From contig NZ_CP032677.1 in the NCBI RefSeq assembly GCF_003627215.1, positions 4,283,501-4,347,500 on the forward strand: a DNA stretch of 64,000 nt, read 5' to 3'. The stretch's first letter is position 1. Every line of letters begins with the position of its first letter. The notes beneath the pieces were generated by a model. It was given only the letters and a program-made list of their open reading frames with translations, had not been told where the DNA came from and ran no database searches. A program made the position numbers and the translations under genes. Positions 17,919 to 25,896 of this stretch are shown here, one piece after another. The DNA is from Pseudomonas sp. Leaf58 (lineage in GTDB: Bacteria; Pseudomonadota; Gammaproteobacteria; Pseudomonadales; Pseudomonadaceae).

Positions 17919-17992
17919 GCGGGTATAGTTTAGTGGCAAAACGAAAGCTTCCCAAGCTTTAGTTGAGGGTTCGATTCCCTCTACCCGCTCCA
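17919..17992 (+). tRNA. glyT-like: tRNA-Gly (anticodon CCC)
   Basis: A 74-nt cloverleaf: acceptor stem GCGGGTA (17919-17925) pairs with TACCCGC (17982-17988), and the discriminator T and encoded CCA follow. The anticodon arm AAAGC-TTCCCAA-GCTTT has anticodon CCC. The T arm is GAGGG-TTCGATT-CCCTC. It reads GGG glycine codons. Confidence 0.96.
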
Positions 17993-18034
17993 CATCGCAT
18001 CACCGCATGGCGTTCCCGTAGCGTCATCGCTGTC

Positions 18035-18058
18035 AAAAGGAGCCTTGGCTCCTTTTTT
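18035..18058 (+). terminator. Rho-independent terminator after tRNA-Gly
   Basis: AAAAGGAGCC-TT-GGCTCCTTTTTT is a classical stem with a T-run, about 45 bp after the tRNA. Confidence 0.92.
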
Positions 18059-18205
18059 CGTTTCTGCCGTCCCTACATTGACCTGGCCCATGGCCATTTG
18101 CCTACCGATCCGCTTCAATGCGCAGCGGGTGCATGCGCGTGCAAGCGAAACGGTTTGGCGCGGATATGCTCAATGGATTCGCGAAACATTTCGAAAGGAC
18201 GACGC

Positions 18206-19912
18206 ATGTTTCTCTCTCGCTGGCTACCGGGCCTCGCCAACCTGCTGCACTACCGTCGCGAATGGTTCCACGCCGATTTGCAGGCCGGGCTTTCGGTGGC
18301 AGCGATCCAGATCCCCATTGCCATTGCCTACGCGCAAATCGTCGGCCTGCCACCGCAATACGGCCTGTACGCCTGCGTGCTACCGATGATGGTCTACGCC
18401 CTGATTGGCAGTTCGCGGCAATTGATGGTTGGCCCGGACGCCGCCACTTGCGCGATGATTGCCGGTGCCGTGGCGCCCTTGGCCATGGGCGACACACAGC
18501 GCATTGCCGAACTGTCGGTCATTGTCACCGTGCTGGTGGGGGTCATGCTGATCGCCGCTGGCGTAGCCCGGGCCGGGTTCATCGCCAGCTTCTTCTCCCG
18601 GCCGATCCTGATCGGTTACCTCAACGGCATCGGCCTGAGCCTGATCGCCGGGCAGCTGTCCAAGGTAGTGGGGTTCAAGATCGAAGGCGATGGCTTCATC
18701 CTCAGCCTGATCAACTTCCTCCAGCGCCTAGGCGAAATTCACTGGGTGACGCTGCTGATCGGCCTGGCCGCGTTGGGCCTGCTGATCTGGCTGCCCCGCC
18801 GCTACCCGCGCCTGCCAGCGGCGTTGGCGGTAGTGGCGCTGTTCATGCTGCTGGTCGGGCTGTTCGGCCTTGACCGTTTTGGCGTCGCCATCCTTGGCCC
18901 AGTACCTGCCGGCATCCCGCAGCTGGCCTGGCCGCACAGCAACCTGGCAGAAATGAAAAGCCTGCTGCGCGACGCCTTGGGTATCGCCACCGTCAGCTTC
19001 TGCAGCGCCATGCTCACCGCACGCAGCTTTGCCGCCCGGCATGGCTATGCGATCAACGCCAACCACGAATTCGTCGCCCTGGGCGTAAGCAACCTGGCGG
19101 CCGGGGTTTCCCAGGGCTTTGCCATCAGCGGCGCCGACTCGCGCACTGCAGTCAACGACATGGTCGGCGGCAAAAGCCAGCTAGTGGGCATCATCGCCGC
19201 ACTGGTCATCGCCCTGATCCTGCTGTTTTTCACCGCGCCAATGGCGTGGATCCCCCAGGCAGCACTGGGCGCCGTGCTGCTGATGGCCGGCTGGGGGCTG
19301 ATCGACATTAAGTCGCTGCAGCACATCCGCCGCCTGAGCCGCTTCGAGTTCTGGCTGTGCCTGCTGACCACAGTGGGCGTGCTGGGCCTGGGCGTACTGC
19401 CCGGTATCGTGTTTGCCGTGACCTTGGCGATCCTGCGGCTGCTGTACAGCATCTACCAGCCCACCGACGCCGTGCTGGGCTGGTTGCCAGGCACCGAAGG
19501 CCAGGTAGACATCCGCAAGCACCAAGGGGCCCGCACGGTGCCAGGCCTGGTGGTGTACCGCTTCGACGACGCGATCCTGTTCTTCAACGCCGACTACTTC
19601 AAAATGCGCCTGCTCGAAGCCGTACAAAGCCAGGAGCAGCCCAAGGCCGTGTTATTCGATGCCGAAGCAGTCACCCGTATCGACGTCAGCGGCATCGCCG
19701 CCCTGCGCGAAGTGCGCGACACCTTGGCGGCCCAGGGCATTTTCTTCGCCATCGCCCGTGCCCGCGGCACCTTCCTGCGCATGCTGGTGCGCTCGGGGAT
19801 GGCGCGGGAGATGGAGGACAAACTGCTGTTCGGTTCGGTACGCGCAGGCATCCGCGCGTATCGGGTGTGGCGAAACAGGAGCCGCAGTGTTCCGATAGCT
19901 GAGCAGGGCTGA
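18206..19912 (+). CDS. SulP family anion transporter with STAS domain
   Basis: A 568-residue protein with 10-14 hydrophobic helices (about residues 20-400) and a C-terminal cytoplasmic STAS domain (about 435-545). The N-terminal DLQAGLSVAAIQIPIAIAYAQIVGLPPQYGLY segment (given here in pieces: IPIAIAYAQI, GLPPQYGLYA) is the SulP signature. The family moves sulfate, bicarbonate or dicarboxylates. The ATG at 18206 with GAAAGGAC upstream is used; a longer in-frame opening starts within the tRNA region and is not real. No neighbour identifies the anion. Confidence 0.88.
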   Translation: MFLSRWLPGLANLLHYRREWFHADLQAGLSVAAIQIPIAIAYAQIVGLPPQYGLYACVLPMMVYALIGSSRQLMVGPDAATCAMIAGAVAPLAMGDTQRIAELSVIVTVLVGVMLIAAGVARAGFIASFFSRPILIGYLNGIGLSLIAGQLSKVVGFKIEGDGFILSLINFLQRLGEIHWVTLLIGLAALGLLIWLPRRYPRLPAALAVVALFMLLVGLFGLDRFGVAILGPVPAGIPQLAWPHSNLAEMKSLLRDALGIATVSFCSAMLTARSFAARHGYAINANHEFVALGVSNLAAGVSQGFAISGADSRTAVNDMVGGKSQLVGIIAALVIALILLFFTAPMAWIPQAALGAVLLMAGWGLIDIKSLQHIRRLSRFEFWLCLLTTVGVLGLGVLPGIVFAVTLAILRLLYSIYQPTDAVLGWLPGTEGQVDIRKHQGARTVPGLVVYRFDDAILFFNADYFKMRLLEAVQSQEQPKAVLFDAEAVTRIDVSGIAALREVRDTLAAQGIFFAIARARGTFLRMLVRSGMAREMEDKLLFGSVRAGIRAYRVWRNRSRSVPIAEQG

Positions 19913-19981
19913 GGGGGACGATGCCAGCCGCATGACATGCTAAAGTCGCCCCCGTTCCCCGCTCCACCAACGGACCCCAGC

Positions 19982-20992
19982 ATGCCCGCACTCAACGCCG
20001 CTCTCACCCCCTGGCCAGCACTCGCCGCCCACCGCCCTTGCGACGCCCTGCTGCTGGGCAACGGTGCCAGCCGCGCGCTGTGGAAGCCGTTCGGCTACTT
20101 CTCGCTGTTCGAGGAAGCGCAACGCGCCGGCCGCAAAAAAGGCCTGGCCATCAGCGACCAGGCACTGTTCAAGTCCCTGGGCACGGAGCTGTTCGAGCCG
20201 GTGCTCAGCACCCTGAACACCACCGTACGCGCCAACGCCGCGCTGGCCATCAACTCCACCGCGCCGCTGAACCGTTACTACTCGATCAAAGAAGCGCTGA
20301 TCCACGCCGTACGCACGGTGCACCTGCCGTGGCCATTGCTGCCCCCAACCACGCTGGCCACCCTCAACCAGGCCCTGCGCGGCTACCGCAGCGTGTACAC
20401 CAGCAACTATGACCTGCTGCTGCCCTGGGCCGTGCAACATGCCCCGCAGGGCTTCGCCAAATTGTTCGACGAGCAAGGCTTCTTCGACGTGCGCCGCACC
20501 AGCAGCAAAGGCACCCGGGTGCTGCATCTGCATGGCGGCCTGCACCTACTCAAGCTGCCCGACGGCACCACTCGCCAACGCAGCGCCGACAGCGCCGAAC
20601 TGCTCGATGGGTTTGCCGTGAACATCCCCGGTGAAGTGCCGCTGTTCATCAACGAAGACCGCAGCGAGGAAAAACTGCGCGCCATCCGCCATTCGGACTA
20701 CCTGAGCTGGTGCCTGGGGCAACTGGCGCGGGAAAGCCAGGGGCTATGCCTGTTCGGGCAGCATTTGGACAGCAGTGACCAGCATCTGCTCGAAGCCATT
20801 CGGCTGGCCCGGCCGAAGCACCTGTCGATTGCTATTCGGCCGTTGAGCGAGGCATCGGTGATCAACCAGAAGCAGCATTTCGTGGATCGGTTTGGGGATA
20901 TGCCGGGGACCGAGCTACATTTCTTCGATGCCAGTAGCCATCCTTTAGGGCAGGAAATATTGGCTATTGATGTACCGCTCACCCGTAGGTGA
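19982..20992 (+). CDS. DUF4917 family protein, SIR2-like motifs
   Basis: A 336-residue cytoplasmic protein of the DUF4917 type. The motifs, in order, are LLLGNGASRALW (residues 23-34), TSNYD (140-144), LHLHGG (181-186) and a late CLFGQHLDSSDQHLLEAI. These match the layout of SIR2-like domains (glycine-rich loop, NxD motif, catalytic HG, a GxSLxDxH-like end), so an NAD-dependent activity is possible. The link is my inference from motif order. It is 69 bp after the SulP gene on the same strand and may be in the same transcript. No defence-type neighbours are seen. Confidence 0.7.
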   Translation: MPALNAALTPWPALAAHRPCDALLLGNGASRALWKPFGYFSLFEEAQRAGRKKGLAISDQALFKSLGTELFEPVLSTLNTTVRANAALAINSTAPLNRYYSIKEALIHAVRTVHLPWPLLPPTTLATLNQALRGYRSVYTSNYDLLLPWAVQHAPQGFAKLFDEQGFFDVRRTSSKGTRVLHLHGGLHLLKLPDGTTRQRSADSAELLDGFAVNIPGEVPLFINEDRSEEKLRAIRHSDYLSWCLGQLARESQGLCLFGQHLDSSDQHLLEAIRLARPKHLSIAIRPLSEASVINQKQHFVDRFGDMPGTELHFFDASSHPLGQEILAIDVPLTRR

Positions 20993-21011
20993 AGAGCCTT
21001 GGGGCACAGGC

Positions 21012-21170
21012 TTAATGGGCTACTTTTTTAGAAGCGCCGAAGATTCGCTCATAGGCGTTGGATACATTGACTGCCATAGCCACATGGGCCAATTCCAGTG
21101 TGTCCTGACCCATTGAGTAGTTACCTCGCGCCTGCATCCAAGCCAGAATGTCGGCTAGATGCCAAAGCGG
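21012..21170 (-). pseudogene. Probable 3' fragment of a small DNA-binding-type protein gene
   Basis: In the 274-bp gap before the methyltransferase gene, the minus strand has an open stretch ending in TAA at 21012. Its last 52 codons read as a compact helical protein: PLWHLADILAWMQARGNYS, then MGQDTLELAHVAMAVN and NAYERIFGAS. There is no ATG or ribosome-binding site in a suitable place, and upstream codons lose protein character. It looks like the C-terminal remnant of a small helix-turn-helix-type gene. The family is not identified, and a short intact gene starting at an internal ATG (M at about 21146) is the alternative. Confidence 0.35.
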
Positions 21171-21266
21171 AGTGCTACATCGTGCCCAGGTGCAGGGAAT
21201 GGTCCTACGTGAAGTCGGGATTTTTTGCCCAAAGCATGTTGGGTGCCGCTAGGAGAAACGGGGCAA

Positions 21267-22481
21267 TCAAAGCAATCCATCGGCCCGCAACAGCATCTCC
21301 AGGCAATGCTCCTGCACCCCATAAAACGCCTTGAGCTGGGCAATCTTCTCCAGCAACGCGCCGTTATCCACCGCCTGCCGGCGCTTCACCGCAAGAATCA
21401 TCTTGTTCTTGTTGGTGTGCTCCAGCGAGATGAACTCGAACACCTTGGTCTCATAACCGCAGGCTTCCAGATACAGCGCGCGCAAGCTGTCGGTGAGCAT
21501 CTCGGCCTGCTGCCCCAGGTGTAGACCGTACTGCAACATCGGTTGCAACAACCCCGGGCTGTGCAGTTGCGGGCGAATCTGTTTGTGGCAGCACGGCGAG
21601 CACATGATGATCGCGGCGTTGCAGCGGATGCCGGTGTGAATGGCGTAGTCGGTGGCAATGTCACAGGCATGCAGGGCGATCATGACTTCGATGGCCGCCG
21701 GCACCACGCTGCGCACGTCGCCACACTGGAACTCCAGGCCGGGATGCTCCAGGCGCGAGGCGGCGGCGTTGCACAGGTCGACCATGTCCTGGCGCAGCTC
21801 TACACCGGTCACCTGCGCCTCACGGCCCAGGCTGTTGCGCAGGTAATCGTGCATGGCGAAGGTCAGGTAACCCTTGCCCGAGCCGAAGTCGGCCACCCGC
21901 AGCGCCTGCTCCGCGGGCACCGGGGCGCTGGCCAGGGCGTGGTCGAAGACCTCGATGAACTTGTTGATTTGCTTCCACTTGCGCGACATCGACGGGATCA
22001 GCGCGCCTTGCGCGTCAGTCACGCCAAGGTCGCGCAGAAACGGCCGCGACAGCTCCAAATAGCGCTTTTTCTCGCGGTCATGGCCACTGCTCGCGGCAGC
22101 CTCACGCGGTGCCTGCGCGCCGTGGCGCTGGAGCATCGGCTTGCCCTTCTTGCTGAAGGTCAGCTGCACTTCGCCGTCGGCGTCGAACAGGTGGGCGTTG
22201 CGAAAGCTGTCTGGCAGCAATTCGCTGACCAGTGCCAACACCTGGTCCAGCGGCAGGTTGCGGGTGATGTCGCGGGTTTGGTGGCGGTAGACCAGCGACA
22301 GGCACGGCTGGCCCTTGACCTGCAGCGGCTTGGCGATGATCCGTTGCAAGGTCTGGTCGGCACCCACATGGCGCGCCAGCACCAGTTTGACCAGGGTGTT
22401 GCCGTGCAAAGCGGCGTTCAGCAGGTCGAGAAACTGGGCGCACGCATCCGGCGCGGAGGAAGCGGAAGAACTGGCGGACAT
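21267..22481 (-). CDS. Class I SAM-dependent methyltransferase (Methyltransf_32 type)
   Basis: A 404-residue protein. The SAM-binding motif I is VADFGSGKGYLTFAM (about residues 197-211), followed by GVELRQDMVDLCN; a later IALHACDIATD and CSPCCHKQIRPQ give the Cys/His pattern seen in the METTL25/GSTCD-like group (Pfam PF13679). The N-terminal 150 residues are an accessory domain (RHVGADQTLQRIIAKPLQVKG region). The substrate is unknown, probably an RNA or protein. It is a single-gene unit on the minus strand, with a REPIN between it and the TPM gene. Confidence 0.82.
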   Translation of the reverse strand: MSASSSASSAPDACAQFLDLLNAALHGNTLVKLVLARHVGADQTLQRIIAKPLQVKGQPCLSLVYRHQTRDITRNLPLDQVLALVSELLPDSFRNAHLFDADGEVQLTFSKKGKPMLQRHGAQAPREAAASSGHDREKKRYLELSRPFLRDLGVTDAQGALIPSMSRKWKQINKFIEVFDHALASAPVPAEQALRVADFGSGKGYLTFAMHDYLRNSLGREAQVTGVELRQDMVDLCNAAASRLEHPGLEFQCGDVRSVVPAAIEVMIALHACDIATDYAIHTGIRCNAAIIMCSPCCHKQIRPQLHSPGLLQPMLQYGLHLGQQAEMLTDSLRALYLEACGYETKVFEFISLEHTNKNKMILAVKRRQAVDNGALLEKIAQLKAFYGVQEHCLEMLLRADGLL

Positions 22482-22550
22482 GGAGAAACGTTGCCTCGGG
22501 TAGCGGGAAGCGCTTGGCGCAATACGTGCATTCTACAGGGTGGTTCGGTT

Positions 22551-22640
22551 CCTGTGGGGGCGGGCTTCCCCGCGAAACATTCAACGCGCTGCCTGGCACC
22601 GGCTGCACCGGTGTTCGCGGGCAAACCCGCTCCTACAGGG
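22551..22640. repeat. REPIN between TPM-domain gene and methyltransferase gene
   Basis: CCTGTGGGGGCGGGCTTCCC at the left and GTTCGCGGGCAAACCCGCTC at the right (then CTACAGGG) form an inverted REP pair. Between them GCACCGGCTGCACCGGTG adds a small palindrome. Confidence 0.8.
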
Positions 22641-22652
22641 TCAGGTTCTGAA

Positions 22653-23270
22653 TCAATCGAGAATCACCAACCGGTTTGGCAGTTCGTTACGCGCATGGGT
22701 AGGCGGCACATGCTCGCTAAGCAGCTCGCCACACGCCTCGATGCATTCGACAAAGCCCTGCAAAGTGCGGCCCTGGCGCACCTGCTCGGTAAAACGGCCG
22801 ACGATAGCCGCACGAGCCGTGGCATCCAAGTAGTGCTCGATACCGCGGTCGACCAGGATCTCCACATACCGCTCCGCCTCGCTGACAAAGATCAGCACGC
22901 CGGTGGCGCCTGCTGTGCGCTGCAGGTTCTGTTCGCGAAATTGCTGGCGGGCCAGCCGCGAGGCGCGCCAGCGGCGCAAAGCCCGGGGGATAAGCCACCC
23001 GGCCAGGCGCGGGTTGCGCAGCAGCAGGCACAGGCCGACGAACAGCGACACATTGGCTACCAGCAGGCCACGCCCCCCTGGCCAGCCCAGCACCCCGTGC
23101 AACAGCCCTGGCACAGCCAATGCCAGCACCGCGGCCCAGAACAAGGGCCAATAGGCATAATCATCGGCACGGCGGGCCAGCACCGTCACCAGTTCGGCAT
23201 CGGTGCGCCGTTCGGCACGGGCAATGGCTTCGGCAATTTGCCGCTGATGGTATTCGTCGAGGGGGGTCAT
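22653..23270 (-). CDS. TPM-domain membrane protein
   Basis: A 205-residue protein. The N-terminal part TPLDEYHQRQIAEAIARAE and RRTDAELVTVLARRADDYAY starts a TPM domain (Pfam PF04536); two hydrophobic segments follow (about residues 43-60 and 68-88), and the C-terminal half (TGVLIFVSEAERYVEILVDRGI) continues the domain. TPM proteins are found in photosystem repair and in envelope proteins of bacteria; the role here is unknown. I chose the internal ATG at 23270 rather than the longer opening. Confidence 0.78.
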   Translation of the reverse strand: MTPLDEYHQRQIAEAIARAERRTDAELVTVLARRADDYAYWPLFWAAVLALAVPGLLHGVLGWPGGRGLLVANVSLFVGLCLLLRNPRLAGWLIPRALRRWRASRLARQQFREQNLQRTAGATGVLIFVSEAERYVEILVDRGIEHYLDATARAAIVGRFTEQVRQGRTLQGFVECIEACGELLSEHVPPTHARNELPNRLVILD

Positions 23271-23457
23271 GCCGTCGGTCTCTTGAGCATTCTTATAGTT
23301 GTTGTCCCGGCATTCGGGGCTTCGTCCGCAGGCGACATATTCAGGCATAATCCGCCGCTGGAATAAATGCCTGCAAATCGTACAACAAATAGCCGCCTGA
23401 AAACTTCGGCCGCGCGCGTATCACCGTGGATACGGCAGGGGCCCCATAACGGAATTC

Positions 23458-25749
23458 ATGATGAAACTGTCTTTGCTGGGCCTGGCCATGGGCCTTGCCA
23501 GTCAGGCGGCCCTCGCCGCCCCCTCCGCCCCGCCCCTGCAGGACAAGCAGGCGTTCATCGATCATCTGATCAGCCAGATGACCGAAGCCGAGAAAATCGG
23601 CCAACTGCGCCTGATCAGCATCGGCCCGGAAATGCCCCACGAAAAGATCCGCGAGGAAATCGCCGCCGGCCGTATCGGTGGCACCTTCAACTCGCGCACC
23701 GCGCCAGAGAACCGGCCGATGCAAGACGCGGCAATGCGCAGCCGCCTGAAGATCCCGATGTTCTTCGCCTACGACACCGTCCACGGCGAACGCACGATCT
23801 TCCCGATCGGCCTGGGCATGGCCGCGACCTGGGACATGGACGCCGTCGCCAAGGTCGGCCGCACCGCCGCCATCGAAGCCTCGGCCGATGCCCTGGACAT
23901 GACCTTCGCGCCGATGGTCGACATCGCCCGCGACCCGCGCTGGGGCCGCACCAGTGAAGGCTTTGGCGAAGACACCTACCTGACCTCGAAGATCGGCCAG
24001 GTGATGGTCCGCTCGTTCCAGGGCAGCAGCCCGGCCAACCCCGACAGCATCATGGCCATCGTCAAGCACTTCGCCCTGTATGGCGCGGTAGAAGGCGGAC
24101 GCGACTACAACACGGTGGATATGAGCCTGCCGAAAATGTACAACGACTACCTGCCGCCCTACCGCGCCGCCCTGGACGCCGGTGCCGGCGGGGTGATGGT
24201 GGCGCTGAACTCGATCAACGGCGTGCCGGCCACCTCCAACACCTGGCTGATGAACGACTTGCTGCGCAAGGAATGGGGCTTCAAGGGCGTGACCATCAGC
24301 GACCATGGCGCCATCCAGGAGCTGATCCGCCATGGCGTTGCCCGCGACGGCCGCGAAGCGGCCAAGCTGGCGATCAAGGCCGGCATCGACATGAGCATGA
24401 ACGACACGCTCTACGGCGAAGAGCTGCCAGGCCTGCTGAAGTCCGGCGAAGTAACCCAAGGCGAACTGGACCAGGCGGTGCGCGAAGTGCTTGGCGCCAA
24501 ATACGACATGGGCCTGTTCAAAAACCCGTACGTGCGCATTGGCAAGGCCGAAACCGACCTCAAGGACTACTACGGCAACGACCGCCTGCACCGCGAAGCC
24601 GCACGGGACGTCGCGCGCCGCAGCCTGGTGCTGCTGGAAAACCGCAACCAGACCCTGCCGCTGAAAAAGGCCGGCACCATTGCCCTGGTCGGCCCGCTGG
24701 CCGATGCCCCGATCGACATGATGGGCAGCTGGGCCGCCGACGGCAAACCGGTGCATTCGGTGACCGTGCGCGAAGGCCTGCGCCGCGCCGTAGAGGGCAA
24801 GGCCCAGCTGGTGTACGCCAAAGGCTCCAACGTCACCGGCGACAAGGCGATGTTCGATTACCTGAACTTCCTCAACTTCGATGCACCGGAAATCGTCGAC
24901 GACCTGCGCCCGCCTGCAGTGCTGATCGACGAAGCGGTGAAAGCGGCGAAGCAGGCCGACGTGGTGGTGGCAGTGGTCGGCGAATCGCGTGGCATGTCCC
25001 ACGAATCGTCAAGCCGCACCACCCTGGAAATCCCGGCCAGCCAGCGTGAGCTGATCAAAGCCCTGAAGGCCACCGGCAAGCCGCTGGTGCTGGTGCTGAT
25101 GAACGGCCGGCCACTGTCGATCAGCTGGGAGCGCGAACAAGCCGATGCCATCCTTGAAACCTGGTTCGCCGGTACCGAAGGCGGCAACGCCATTGCCGAC
25201 GTGCTGTTTGGCGACTACAACCCGTCCGGCAAGCTGGCCATCACCTTCCCGCGTTCGGTCGGGCAAATCCCGATGTACTACAACCACACCCGCATCGGCC
25301 GGCCGTTCACGCCGGGCAAGCCGGGCAACTACACCTCGCAGTACTTCGAGGAGCCCAACGGCCCGCTGTACCCGTTCGGCTATGGCCTGAGCTACAGCAG
25401 TTTCGAGCTGTCGGACCTGACCCTGTCCGACAACAACCTCAAGCGTGGCGACACCCTGCAGGCCAAGGTAAGAGTGACGAACACCGGCAAGCGTGACGGT
25501 GAAACCGTGGTGCAGCTGTACCTGCAGGATGTGTCGGCATCGATGAGCCGCCCGGTGAAGGAGCTGAAGAACTTCCAGAAGCTGATGCTCAAGCCAGGCG
25601 AGTCGCGCACGTTGAGCTTCCGCATCAGCGAGGAAGACCTGAAGTTCTACAATGGCCAGCTGCAGCGGGTCGCCGAGCCAGGTGAGTTCAATGTCCAGGT
25701 AGGGCTGGATTCCCAGGCGGTGCAGCAGCAGAGCTTTGAACTGCTGTAA
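23458..25749 (+). CDS. bglX: Periplasmic beta-glucosidase BglX (GH3)
   Basis: A 763-residue precursor with a signal peptide ending ASQAALA-APS. Three GH3-type parts follow: the (alpha/beta)8 barrel, the alpha/beta sandwich and a fibronectin-III-like C-terminal domain (about residues 650-755). The nucleophile is Asp282 in KGVTISDHGAI, matching E. coli BglX. It cleaves beta-glucosides such as cellobiose in the periplasm. Two consecutive ATG codons (23458, 23461) make the exact start ambiguous. No sugar genes flank it. Confidence 0.93.
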   Translation: MMKLSLLGLAMGLASQAALAAPSAPPLQDKQAFIDHLISQMTEAEKIGQLRLISIGPEMPHEKIREEIAAGRIGGTFNSRTAPENRPMQDAAMRSRLKIPMFFAYDTVHGERTIFPIGLGMAATWDMDAVAKVGRTAAIEASADALDMTFAPMVDIARDPRWGRTSEGFGEDTYLTSKIGQVMVRSFQGSSPANPDSIMAIVKHFALYGAVEGGRDYNTVDMSLPKMYNDYLPPYRAALDAGAGGVMVALNSINGVPATSNTWLMNDLLRKEWGFKGVTISDHGAIQELIRHGVARDGREAAKLAIKAGIDMSMNDTLYGEELPGLLKSGEVTQGELDQAVREVLGAKYDMGLFKNPYVRIGKAETDLKDYYGNDRLHREAARDVARRSLVLLENRNQTLPLKKAGTIALVGPLADAPIDMMGSWAADGKPVHSVTVREGLRRAVEGKAQLVYAKGSNVTGDKAMFDYLNFLNFDAPEIVDDLRPPAVLIDEAVKAAKQADVVVAVVGESRGMSHESSSRTTLEIPASQRELIKALKATGKPLVLVLMNGRPLSISWEREQADAILETWFAGTEGGNAIADVLFGDYNPSGKLAITFPRSVGQIPMYYNHTRIGRPFTPGKPGNYTSQYFEEPNGPLYPFGYGLSYSSFELSDLTLSDNNLKRGDTLQAKVRVTNTGKRDGETVVQLYLQDVSASMSRPVKELKNFQKLMLKPGESRTLSFRISEEDLKFYNGQLQRVAEPGEFNVQVGLDSQAVQQQSFELL

Positions 25750-25767
25750 CTGAATAGGTCGCCTGTA

Positions 25768-25864
25768 CCGGCCTCTTCGCGGGTAAACCCGCTCCCACAG
25801 GTACTCTGCAAGCAGATGCCCTGCACGATACCTGTGGGAGCGGGTTCACCCGCGAAGAGGCCGG
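25768..25864. repeat. REPIN between bglX and dctB
   Basis: A nearly perfect 97-bp inverted pair: left arm CCGGCCTCTTCGCGGGTAAA... and right arm ...TTCACCCGCGAAGAGGCCGG, with CTCCCACAGGTA/TACCTGTGGGAG internal. It is the clearest REPIN in the window. Confidence 0.92.
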
Positions 25865-25896
25865 CCCTGATATCCCATTCATCCGGATCCGCCCCA

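Noticed and set aside
21098..21334. 78-codon plus-strand frame
   Set aside because: No ribosome-binding site, runs into the 3' end of the methyltransferase gene, composition atypical.
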